From the NCBI GenBank assembly GCA_016926875.1, contig JAFGNU010000052.1:1-34753 (forward strand): a DNA stretch of 34,753 bases, read 5' to 3'. The stretch is from Anaerolineae bacterium (GTDB lineage Bacteria > Chloroflexota > Anaerolineae > Aggregatilineales > Aggregatilineaceae). Under the pieces are notes generated by a model. The model did no database searches, was not told where the DNA came from, and was given only the letters and a program-made list of their open reading frames with translations. Positions 7,469-13,933 of this stretch are shown here, one piece after another (the first letter of the stretch is position 1; every line of letters starts with the position of its first letter). A program made the position numbers and the translations under genes.

Positions 7469-8019
7469 CTCAGTTTTTCGTCTCCCAATTGGTCCCGCAG
7501 CTTCTCAATTCCCAGGCGCAAACGCGAACGCGCGGTATTGAGAGAGCAGCCCATGATTTCGCCCATCTCCTTATACGTACAATCGGCGTAAAAACGCAAC
7601 ACGATTGCTTCGCGGAGTTTGGGGCTGAGCTGGTCGAGGGCGATCATCAGGTTGTGTTCAACTTCGCGGCGCATGCAGTGCGCTTCGGGGCCGGGTGAAT
7701 GATCGCGGAGCTGGTTGCCTACGCCCAACCATTGGGTCAGGGGGATACTGGGAAGCACCTTGCGGCGCCGTTTATCGCGTGCCCGGCTGACGGTGATGGT
7801 GTGCAGCCAGGTGCTAAAGCTGCTCAATTCAGGTTTATACCGGTAAATATTGATCAGCGCGTACGTCAGGGCATCCTGTGCGACCTCTTCGGCATCGGCA
7901 GCATCGCCCAGCAGGCCAAGCGCCAGCCGGTAGGTACGTAGCTGGTACATGTCGAACAGTTGCCGCGCAGCGCGCTTATCGCCAGCCTGCGCCTGGCGAA
8001 TGAGCGGAGCATCATCCAT
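7441..8019 (-). CDS. ECF-type RNA polymerase sigma-70 factor
   Basis: A 192-residue ECF sigma factor. Region 2 shows DAADAEEVAQDALTYALIN and then FSTWLHTITVSRARDKRRR. Region 4 shows LSPKLREAIVLRFYADCT and the helix-turn-helix YKEMGEIMGCSLNTARSRL. Its 3' end overlaps the start of the transmembrane anti-sigma gene, the standard pairing for this class. The ATG at 8019 has no clear Shine-Dalgarno. A 9-base inverted repeat lies 20-55 bases upstream and may be its regulatory site. It is distinct in sequence from the other ECF factor at 3172. Confidence 0.93.
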   Translation of the reverse strand: MDDAPLIRQAQAGDKRAARQLFDMYQLRTYRLALGLLGDAADAEEVAQDALTYALINIYRYKPELSSFSTWLHTITVSRARDKRRRKVLPSIPLTQWLGVGNQLRDHSPGPEAHCMRREVEHNLMIALDQLSPKLREAIVLRFYADCTYKEMGEIMGCSLNTARSRLRLGIEKLRDQLGDEKLRWLATETIR

Positions 8020-8038
8020 AAGGTTACTCGTTTTCCGT

Positions 8039-8074
8039 GCGTATAACTCTAGTCACCCTAATACTGTTATACGC
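8039..8074 (-). promoter_or_regulatory. 9-base inverted repeat upstream of the second ECF sigma gene
   Basis: GCGTATAAC (8039-8047) and GTTATACGC (8066-8074) form a perfect inverted repeat separated by 18 bases, just ahead of the sigma gene start at 8019. Each arm contains a TATAAC or TATAC sequence that could act as a -10 box. It may be an operator or an autoregulated promoter. The repeat is seen directly; the role is inferred. Confidence 0.45.
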
Positions 8075-8126
8075 GGTTTCAATGGGTTTTATCCACCTGG
8101 ATTGTACAAGAATTTCAGGATAACTT

Positions 8127-8336
8127 CTAGCGCACAAGCTGGTAGGCGGCGAGCATCGTTGCGGCGCAGCACGCCAGCATCATGATACCAACCAGCCCGC
8201 ATAAAAACATATTTTTGCTCAACCGCAGCGCCGATGTTACGATCCCCCAACTGCCCAGCAGCAGCACCCCGCCCACTCCAAGACACAGCGTTTGCCCAAC
8301 GGTCAGCCCCCAGGGTAGCACCTCGCCCAGGTCCAT
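8127..8336 (-). CDS. Small membrane protein downstream of hutI
   Basis: A 69-residue protein made almost entirely of two hydrophobic helices: about residues 11-35 (VGQTLCLGVGGVLLLGSWGIVTS at its core) and about 43-66 (MFLCGLVGIMMLACCAATMLAA at its core). They are joined by a short loop (ALRLSK). I do not recognise a family. It begins 16 bases after the hutI stop, and the AGGAGG ahead of it overlaps that stop codon, so it is probably translated from the hutI mRNA. Spacing from AGGAGG to ATG is about 12 bases, rather long. A histidine-linked role is only a positional guess. Confidence 0.6.
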   Translation of the reverse strand: MDLGEVLPWGLTVGQTLCLGVGGVLLLGSWGIVTSALRLSKNMFLCGLVGIMMLACCAATMLAAYQLVR

Positions 8337-8352
8337 TTGTCAGCCGAACCTC

Positions 8353-9630
8353 CTAACTCGCGCGGTGAACCACCTGCCCGCGCTTGATGACGGTGTGCGC
8401 CATATTAGAGCCAAAGCGGTAGCTCAAGTGCTGGTACGTGGGCACATTCCAGATCACCAGATCACCCTGCTTGCCCGGTTCCAGGCTGCCGACCCGGTCG
8501 CCACGATCAATGGCGAAGGCAGCGTTGATCGTGGCTGCCGCCAGGGCTTGCGCCGGAGTCAGGTGCATATAGCGAGTCGCCAGCGCCATCACAAACTGCA
8601 TGTTTTCGTTCCAGCCGGTGCCAGGGTTGCAGTCGGTGGCGACGGCCAGCGCTGCGCCCGCTTCCAGGAATTTGTGCGCGGGGGTGTAGTCAGCGTGTCC
8701 CAGGCCAAACGGGGTTGGGGGCAGCGCGACAGCGATAGTGTCTGACCGTCCAAGCGCCTGAATATCTTCGTCCGGCGTCACAACCACATGATCGGCGGAT
8801 ACAGCACCCAATTCGGCGGCCAGCCGCGCCCCGCCCAATGATTCGAACTCGTCCACATGTATCTTGAGCGCCAGTCCCAGCGCCTTAGCCGCTTCCAGGA
8901 TGCGCCGCGTCTGATCCAGGTTAAAAGCGCCCACCTCACAAAAAACGTCGCAGAACAGCGTGTCCGGCCAGTGATCGGCGCGCCAGCCGGCAACAGCAGG
9001 CAGCATCTCGTTGATCACGACGTCCACATATCCGCCGGGATCATCCGCGTATTCGGGCGGGATAGCATGGGCGCCCAGGAAAGTTGGCACCAGATCGACC
9101 GGGTGCTCCATATCCAGCAGCGCGATCGTGCTCAGCATGGTGATCTCGGTGGCTGTTTCCAGGCCATAGCCGGTTTTGCACTCTACGGTGGTGGAGCCGT
9201 GCGCCAGCATCACATCCAGGCGCTGCTTGGCCTGTTCCACCAGCGTATTGAGATCGGCAGCGCGGGTGTGTTTCACAGTACGATTGATCCCGCCGCCTGC
9301 TGCCATGATTTGCTGGTAGGTGGTGCCGGCAATGCGCTGTTCGAATTCGTCCGCGCGGTCGCCTGCCCAGATCAGGTGCGTGTGCGGATCGACCAGCCCC
9401 GGCGTGACGAGTTCATCCCCGGCATCGATGATGATGGCGCCGGTATAGGCTGCTCGCAGTTCATCGTCAGGGCCGGTGGCAATGATCGTGCCATCATGGA
9501 TCGCCACCGCTGCGCCATCCAGCAGTCCCAGATCGCCCAGGTCGTGCCCGCGCTGCGGCCCGCCGTTGTGAGCAGGCACACAGCAAAGCTGGCCGATGTT
9601 GTGAATTAGCAGGTCAATTTGTTCGCTCAT
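8353..9630 (-). CDS. hutI: Imidazolonepropionase
   Basis: Third enzyme of histidine degradation: it opens the ring of 4-imidazolone-5-propanoate to give N-formimino-glutamate. The 425-residue length is normal for this amidohydrolase family. Visible hallmarks are the metal site VDPHTHLIWAGDRADEF, GTTYQQIMAAGGGI, VECKTGYGL, the metal-binding LKIHVDEF, the His of SADHVVV, and the late Asp of VATDCNPGTGW. LEPGKQGDLVIW near the end is the usual amidohydrolase closing strand. It is cytoplasmic. There is no Shine-Dalgarno before the ATG. Instead an extended -10 box ends only seven bases upstream, implying a leaderless mRNA. A small membrane protein gene follows in the same transcript. hutU lies at the left window edge. 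Confidence 0.97.
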   Translation of the reverse strand: MSEQIDLLIHNIGQLCCVPAHNGGPQRGHDLGDLGLLDGAAVAIHDGTIIATGPDDELRAAYTGAIIIDAGDELVTPGLVDPHTHLIWAGDRADEFEQRIAGTTYQQIMAAGGGINRTVKHTRAADLNTLVEQAKQRLDVMLAHGSTTVECKTGYGLETATEITMLSTIALLDMEHPVDLVPTFLGAHAIPPEYADDPGGYVDVVINEMLPAVAGWRADHWPDTLFCDVFCEVGAFNLDQTRRILEAAKALGLALKIHVDEFESLGGARLAAELGAVSADHVVVTPDEDIQALGRSDTIAVALPPTPFGLGHADYTPAHKFLEAGAALAVATDCNPGTGWNENMQFVMALATRYMHLTPAQALAAATINAAFAIDRGDRVGSLEPGKQGDLVIWNVPTYQHLSYRFGSNMAHTVIKRGQVVHRAS

Positions 9631-9637
9631 GCGTCAC

Positions 9638-9646
9638 AGTGTAGCA
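9638..9646 (-). promoter_or_regulatory. Extended -10 box immediately ahead of hutI
   Basis: On the minus strand TGCTACACT lies with its last base at 9638, seven bases from the hutI ATG at 9630. Transcription would begin at or next to the start codon, consistent with the missing ribosome-binding site. Confidence 0.55.
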
Positions 9647-9684
9647 CAGCCGCCGCAGCAGGCATAGTATTCTGCCCGGCGAGA

Positions 9685-9693
9685 TGGTACGAT
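9685..9693 (+). promoter_or_regulatory. Extended -10 promoter for trmD
   Basis: TGGTACGAT (9685-9693) is an extended -10 element; no good -35 is seen. The leader to the trmD ATG would be about 28 bases and contains GAGG. It is divergent from the hutI promoter in the same 98-base gap. Confidence 0.5.
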
Positions 9694-9728
9694 AGGCGTC
9701 GTTGGTTTTTACGCTGGCAGAGGTTTAG

Positions 9729-10475
9729 ATGCAGATCGATATTCTCACCCTGTTTCCAAGCATGTTCGACGGCCCCTTGACTGAAAGTATGCTCAAACGC
9801 GCCCAGGAAAAAGGACTGCTCACCGTGCGGCTGCATGATATACGCGATCACGCAACTGACAAGCATCGCACGGTAGACGACACGCCTTACGGCGGCGGGG
9901 GCGGCATGGTGATGATGCCGGAGCCGTTGGTTGCAGCGGTTGAAGGTGTGCGGGGCGCGGATGAAACGGCGCCGGTGATTTTGCTTACACCGCAAGGCCG
10001 GGTATTTACGCAGCAAGTTGCGCGCGAACTCGCCGCGCATCCCCGCCTGATCCTGGTGTGTGGCCGTTACGAAGGCGTGGATGAGCGTGTGCGCCAGGCT
10101 GTGATCACCGATGAAATCAGCATTGGCGATTTTGTGCTGACAGGTGGTGAACTGGCCGCAATGGTGATCGTGGATGCAGTCGCGCGGCTGATTCCGGGCA
10201 TGCTTGGCGCACGGTGGGGCGCGGAAGAGGACTCGCACGCGATGGGGTTGATCGAGTATCCACACTACACGCGCCCGCCGGTTTTCCGTGAGATGGCCGT
10301 GCCGGACGTGCTGCTGAGCGGCGATCATGGCGCGGTGGAAGCCTGGCGGCGGCGTGAAGCGATCCGCCGGACCTGGCAGCGCCGCCCCGATATGCTGCTG
10401 TCTGTCGAGCTGGGTGGAGCCGAACGCTGGTTCCTGGCAGACTTGGCCGAAGCAGACGCCCCGCTGCGTGGGTGA
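9729..10475 (+). CDS. trmD: tRNA (guanine-37-N1)-methyltransferase
   Basis: Methylates N1 of G37 next to the anticodon, using S-adenosylmethionine, to prevent +1 frameshifting. The 248 residues match the usual length. Diagnostic features are the N-terminal [14 protein letters not shown], the [17 protein letters not shown] block, the knotted SAM site [11 protein letters not shown] and [13 protein letters not shown], and the [16 protein letters not shown] loop. It is a homodimer with a trefoil-knot SPOUT fold, acting in the cytoplasm. The ATG has AGAGG at normal spacing. In many bacteria trmD sits with rpsP, rimM and rplS, but here it is alone, followed 98 bases later by rpsT with its own promoter. 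Confidence 0.98.
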   Translation: MQIDILTLFPSMFDGPLTESMLKRAQEKGLLTVRLHDIRDHATDKHRTVDDTPYGGGGGMVMMPEPLVAAVEGVRGADETAPVILLTPQGRVFTQQVARELAAHPRLILVCGRYEGVDERVRQAVITDEISIGDFVLTGGELAAMVIVDAVARLIPGMLGARWGAEEDSHAMGLIEYPHYTRPPVFREMAVPDVLLSGDHGAVEAWRRREAIRRTWQRRPDMLLSVELGGAERWFLADLAEADAPLRG

Positions 10476-10496
10476 ACCGGAGGCGCGCGCTTGCCC

Positions 10497-10525
10497 TGGA
10501 CAAAGGGTGCTGGCTCTGGTACAAT
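10497..10525 (+). promoter_or_regulatory. Promoter of rpsT
   Basis: TGGACA (10497-10502), a 17-base spacer and TACAAT (10520-10525), with TGG giving an extended -10. This is one of the best promoter matches in the window and suits a ribosomal protein gene. The leader is about 42 bases. Confidence 0.75.
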
Positions 10526-10573
10526 GTCGCACGTTCAGCGGAGCAAATTTGAGTACGAACTGGAGACTTACTG

Positions 10574-10852
10574 TTGGCTAATCATAAGTCTGCTCTAAAA
10601 CGAATTCGCAGCTCGGAAAAGAAACGCGCTCGTAACCGCGTCTGGCGTTCGAAGACACGCACCCAGATTAAGCAAACACGCACATTGATCGCAAGCGGTG
10701 ATGTGGAAAATGCGCGTGCTGCCGCCCTGGAAGCTGTGCGCGCCCTGGATAAGGCCGCGAGCAAGGGCGTTCTTCATCCGAACAATGTTGCGCGCCGCAA
10801 AAGCCGCCTGATGAAGCAGTTGGCCCAGTTGGAGGCTCAGCAGCAGTTATAG
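10574..10852 (+). CDS. rpsT: 30S ribosomal protein S20
   Basis: A 92-residue basic protein of the S20 family, a primary 16S rRNA-binding protein of the small subunit. The N-terminus (ANHKSALKRIRSSEKKRARN) is the family signature. The rest is long helices rich in Lys, Arg and Ala, ending VLHPNNVARRKSRLMKQL. The start is TTG at 10574, giving the normal ANHKSA N-terminus, with GGAG about eight bases upstream; TTG starts and autoregulation are known for S20 in other bacteria. It has its own strong promoter and a terminator shortly after the stop, so it is monocistronic. Confidence 0.97.
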   Translation: MANHKSALKRIRSSEKKRARNRVWRSKTRTQIKQTRTLIASGDVENARAAALEAVRALDKAASKGVLHPNNVARRKSRLMKQLAQLEAQQQL

Positions 10853-10891
10853 CTGTGCCGACGGCTGCCCACTGGCAGTTGAGCATACAGG

Positions 10892-10919
10892 AGGCATCCT
10901 GATTGTTGGATGCCTTTTT
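10892..10919 (+). terminator. Rho-independent terminator of rpsT
   Basis: Perfect 8-base stem AGGCATCC (10892-10899) and GGATGCCT (10908-10915), an 8-base loop, and a T-run running to 10919. It begins 40 bases after the rpsT stop. Confidence 0.88.
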
Positions 10920-10946
10920 GTGTTGCAGGTTGGGGGCTGTAAGGGG

Positions 10947-11648
10947 TTATTCCGATGATTTTTGGGGCGGCCTGGCCGCCTTTTTATCTTTTTCAGGGAG
11001 CGTGAAACGGTAGCCGATCCCCCTGACGGTTTTGATGTACTGCTTCTTGCGGGGCACCGGTTCAACAATCTGCCGCAGCCAGCGAATATGCACGTCCAGC
11101 GTGCGCGTATCGCCCATATAATCGGTTTGCCAGACCTTTTGCATCAAATACTTGCGTTCCAGAGTCTGATCGGGATTGCGCATGAAAAGCTCCATCAACG
11201 CAAACAGCTTGGGCGTGAGTTTCTTTTCACTCCAGGGTGTAGCCAGCGTTTGTTGTTCCAGGTTCAGGCTGAACGGCCCTGCCTCAAGCAGTTCGCCTGT
11301 GTCGGCAGGAGCAAACCGCTCGATGCGATTGATCAGCTTGCGCGGCGTAAACGGCAGACACAGCAGCACGTCTGCGGAACTTTGTTCCTGGGTTGTGCCC
11401 TGATCCCGGATATGAATGATGGGCATCTCACCAAATTTTGTGCGCAGTATGGCACATATTCGATTGCCAGACGTGCGCAACGAAGCAGCGTCTAAAACGA
11501 TCACATCAGGCGGGGTATCCAGGGCCATCGACAGGCCCTGTTTGCCAGAGTGGGCAATCTGTACCTGATATCTTCGTTTGAGTGCTGCGGCAAACGAGGT
11601 GCCATTGGTCCGCGTTTTTTCGATGAGAAGGACTTTTATCGCTCGCAT
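10947..11648 (-). CDS. OmpR/PhoB-type DNA-binding regulator with degenerate receiver domain
   Basis: A 233-residue protein with an N-terminal receiver-like domain (about 1-115) and a C-terminal winged helix (about 125-222). The winged helix is typical: LTPKLFALMELFMRNPDQ, RKYLMQKVWQ, TRTLDVHIRWLRQIVE and IKTVRGIGYRF. The receiver keeps the phosphorylatable-position Asp53 (VIVLDAASL). It lacks a normal acidic pair (Glu10, Lys11) and has Leu98 where the conserved Lys of the KPF motif should be. It may therefore be regulated without classical phosphorylation. No histidine kinase gene is adjacent. The ATG has GAGGGGG at good spacing. The Ala-Ala-Arg-Pro tail overlaps a plus-strand terminator hairpin at 10966-10985. 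Confidence 0.9.
   Translation of the reverse strand: MRAIKVLLIEKTRTNGTSFAAALKRRYQVQIAHSGKQGLSMALDTPPDVIVLDAASLRTSGNRICAILRTKFGEMPIIHIRDQGTTQEQSSADVLLCLPFTPRKLINRIERFAPADTGELLEAGPFSLNLEQQTLATPWSEKKLTPKLFALMELFMRNPDQTLERKYLMQKVWQTDYMGDTRTLDVHIRWLRQIVEPVPRKKQYIKTVRGIGYRFTLPEKDKKAARPPQKSSE
10966..10985 (+). terminator. Second plus-strand terminator, inside the convergent regulator gene
   Basis: GGCGGC, loop CTG, GCCGCC, then TTTTT (10981-10985). It faces rpsT transcription and lies within the coding 3' end of the minus-strand regulator, so it could be a back-up terminator. The stem is short but very GC-rich. Confidence 0.5.
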
Positions 11649-12096
11649 ACAGCCCCCTCAGGATATAACTGCACGGATCGGGCAGACGGGTTGATCGGCG
11701 CATAAAGCGTTTTGGTTGTTATGTAGAACCGCATAATAGTGATTATAATGGTTGGTTGAATGCTGGCAACTTATGACAAGTGACGCGCTTGAGAACAACG
11801 CCGATTCAGACTGTTATTTTTATGGCGAGTGAGGTGCTGTATTCCAATACGGCATAGCTGGCGGGTAATCCCGCTTGTGACCCCCATATCTATGGGTTAG
11901 ATGCCCGTGCGGCCCATCTTTATTTTTTTAACATTAGCCCCGCGTTTATCTTAAGATTCGGCCAATGGGCGTATCCCACAGTTATCCCGCGCTTGTTATG
12001 TCATGTTGGAATAGGTTTGCCACTTTGACTAGAGCCAAAATAACACGGATGCGCCATAATGTAAATATCGCTTTTTCACAAACTTAAGGAGCCATG
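11649..12096. other. 448-base intergenic interval
   Basis: It lies between the divergent regulator gene (minus strand) and the transaldolase-family gene (plus strand). The regulator Shine-Dalgarno is at the left edge. ATTATAAT at 11742-11749 is its own reverse complement and could serve as a -10 box on either strand. The middle (about 11825-11929) holds four consecutive hairpins ending in a T-run, listed as a candidate RNA. From 11930 to 12080 no structure stands out; CATAAT at 12055-12060 is a possible but poorly supported -10 for the downstream gene. Confidence 0.6.
11825..11929 (+). ncRNA. Candidate small structured RNA with its own terminator
   Basis: Four hairpins follow one another. 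(1) A 7-pair stem at 11836-11853 with loop TCCA. (2) GCGGG-TAAT-CCCGC at 11861-11874. (3) CCCAT-ATCT-ATGGG at 11883-11896. (4) AGATG (11899-11903) with CATCT (11915-11919), enclosing a GC-rich loop, followed by TTTATTTTTTT to 11929. A possible promoter is TTGAGA (11789-11794), 17 bases, TGTTAT (11812-11817). There is no reading frame of note. The last hairpin plus T-run looks like an intrinsic terminator, so the transcript would be about 105 bases and separate from the gene at 12097. I do not recognise a known RNA family. A long 5' leader of the next gene is the alternative. Confidence 0.4.
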
Positions 12097-12726
12097 ATGG
12101 GAATACTTCTGGATTCTGCCAGCGTCGAGGACGCACGACGCGCCCAGGAGCTGGGTTTTGTGGAAGGTATCACGACCAACCCGCGCCTGATCGCCGAAAC
12201 CGGACGCCCTGGCCTGGACGTGTTGAGCGATCTGGTCGAAGTATTTGATGGGGATGTATTCTTCCAGTTGACGGCCAACACAGTCGAGGCCCGCACCGAC
12301 GAAGCCTGGCAGGCATATGAGATTCGACCGGACAAGGTTGTGATCAAGGTCCCGACCACCACCGAGAACCTGGCGATGGTTTCGAAGCTGGTTCCGGCAG
12401 GTATTCAATGCGCCATGACGGCGGTGTACAGCCCGGCGCAGGCGTACCTGGCGGCGCAGGTGCGCGCGGCGTTTGTGATCCCCTATGTCAACCGCATGAA
12501 GCGCCAGATTGGTGAAGGGGCGATGGATATCGTGCGGGATATGGTACGCCTGGTAGCAGGCAGCCAGACACAGGTATTGGCGGCGAGCTTCAAGTCATTG
12601 GACGAAGTGATTGAAACCCGGTTGGCCGGGGTGGACTGCCTGACAATGCCGCTGGACCTGATCCTGGCGATGGGCAATCATGAACTCTCCCAGCAGGCCA
12701 TCGAAGATTTTGCACGCTATCTGTAA
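12097..12726 (+). CDS. Small transaldolase / fructose-6-phosphate aldolase family protein
   Basis: A 209-residue single-domain class I aldolase of the TalC/FSA type. Such enzymes either transfer dihydroxyacetone (transaldolase) or cleave fructose-6-phosphate to dihydroxyacetone and glyceraldehyde-3-phosphate; sequence alone does not tell me which. Seen are Asp6 (LLDSAS), the GITTNPRLI motif, FFQLTA, and the Schiff-base Lys84 in VVIKVPTT. The later blocks are diverged: CAMTAVYSPAQA in place of the usual NxTxxFSxxQA, and VIPYVNRM in place of SPFVGR-type. The ATG at 12097 has AGGAG five bases upstream; another ATG at 12094 is too close to that site. The peptidase gene begins seven bases after the stop, so the two are likely one operon. 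Confidence 0.88.
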   Translation: MGILLDSASVEDARRAQELGFVEGITTNPRLIAETGRPGLDVLSDLVEVFDGDVFFQLTANTVEARTDEAWQAYEIRPDKVVIKVPTTTENLAMVSKLVPAGIQCAMTAVYSPAQAYLAAQVRAAFVIPYVNRMKRQIGEGAMDIVRDMVRLVAGSQTQVLAASFKSLDEVIETRLAGVDCLTMPLDLILAMGNHELSQQAIEDFARYL

Positions 12727-12733
12727 CCCGCCA

Positions 12734-13915
12734 ATGCATCCAGCTATCCAGCAGCTTGCGCACTCGGCGGCGTTGGTATCGATCCGCCACCATCTGGACG
12801 TGCAGCGAATTGTGCGCGATGCCGTTGCTGTCCAGCAGATCCCTGCCCCCACCTTTCAGGAAGGTGCGCGCGCCGCGTTTGTCAAGGAACGGTTCGCCCG
12901 CTATCCGCTGCAAAATATACGTGTGGATGATCTCCACAACGTGTACGGGCGCTGGGTCGGCGCTCGACCGGACGGTCCGGCGCTGCTGGTGTCGGCTCAT
13001 ACCGATACCGTGTTTTCAATGGAAACCGACCTGCGCACCCGCCATAAAGGTGAACGGCTCTATGGACCTGGGCTGGGCGACAACAGCCTGGGAGTCGCGG
13101 CATTGCTGGCGCTGTTGGACATTTTCCAGGCGCACGCGCTGCGCCCGGCAGCAGATATCTGGTTTGTGGCGAACAGCCGCGAGGAAGGGCTGGGCGATCT
13201 GGGGGGCATTCGGGCCGTGTGGAAAATCCTGGGCGAACGGCTGGGCGCAGCGGTGGTGATCGAAGGGATGGCGTTGGGCTGCGTGTACCATGCCGGAATA
13301 GCCGTGCGCCGTTTGCATGTCACCTGCCATGCGCCCGGCGGGCATAGCTGGCATCACTTTGGACAGCCCAGCGCTATTCATGGCCTGGTCCAGCTAGGCG
13401 AGCGTATTATCACGATAACGCCGCCTCGCCAGCCGCGCACCACGTATAACATCGGTCTGATCGAGGGCGGGCAGTCGGTTAACAGCCTGGCGACTTCTGC
13501 GGAGATATACCTGGACCTGCGCTCTGAAGACCCGGATACCCTGGCCGCGCTGGAACAGCGGATCATGAGCGATATAGATGATCTGCGCCGTCCAGGGCTG
13601 GATTTTACGGTGGATGTTGTGGGCGACCGGCCCGCCGGGCAAATTCCGGCAGATCATCCCCTGGTACAACTTGCCATGTCAGCGTTGGAGACGGTTGGAA
13701 TCGAAGGTGTGCATGAAAACGGCAGCACAGATGCTAACGCGCTGCTGGCTAACGGTCTGCCCACCGTGACGACCGGCATCACCTACGGCGGCCATGCTCA
13801 CCGGCCAGACGAATTCATCGAAATTCCCCCCATATCCGATGGTATCTGGCAGCTTGTGCTGCTGGTCCTGGCGGCTGCCGGTCAACTCCGCACATGGGCC
13901 GGGTTGGCCGGGTGA
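12734..13915 (+). CDS. M20-family metallopeptidase / deacylase-like
   Basis: A 393-residue zinc-dependent hydrolase of the M20 (ArgE/DapE/PepT) type with all expected metal-site positions. These are His89 and Asp91 in SAHTDTV, the bridging Asp116 in GPGLGDNSLG, the catalytic Glu150 and ligand Glu151 in NSREEG, and the late His356 in GGHAHRPDEF. The inserted dimerisation domain is marked by CHAPGGHSWHHFGQPSA. The substrate cannot be deduced; a peptidase or amidohydrolase is likely, in the cytoplasm since no signal peptide is seen. The frame extends back to an ATG at 12680 inside the upstream gene. The ATG at 12734 gives a normal N-terminus. Neither start has a clear Shine-Dalgarno, so coupling to the preceding gene is likely. 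Convergent with the giant regulator. Confidence 0.88.
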   Translation: MHPAIQQLAHSAALVSIRHHLDVQRIVRDAVAVQQIPAPTFQEGARAAFVKERFARYPLQNIRVDDLHNVYGRWVGARPDGPALLVSAHTDTVFSMETDLRTRHKGERLYGPGLGDNSLGVAALLALLDIFQAHALRPAADIWFVANSREEGLGDLGGIRAVWKILGERLGAAVVIEGMALGCVYHAGIAVRRLHVTCHAPGGHSWHHFGQPSAIHGLVQLGERIITITPPRQPRTTYNIGLIEGGQSVNSLATSAEIYLDLRSEDPDTLAALEQRIMSDIDDLRRPGLDFTVDVVGDRPAGQIPADHPLVQLAMSALETVGIEGVHENGSTDANALLANGLPTVTTGITYGGHAHRPDEFIEIPPISDGIWQLVLLVLAAAGQLRTWAGLAG

Positions 13916-13933
13916 GCGGTCCGTTGGAGAGGG

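Noticed and set aside
9627..10532. 301-residue minus-strand open frame opposite trmD
   Set aside because: TrmD and its promoter fit perfectly; the antisense frame is His/Arg-rich shadow sequence.
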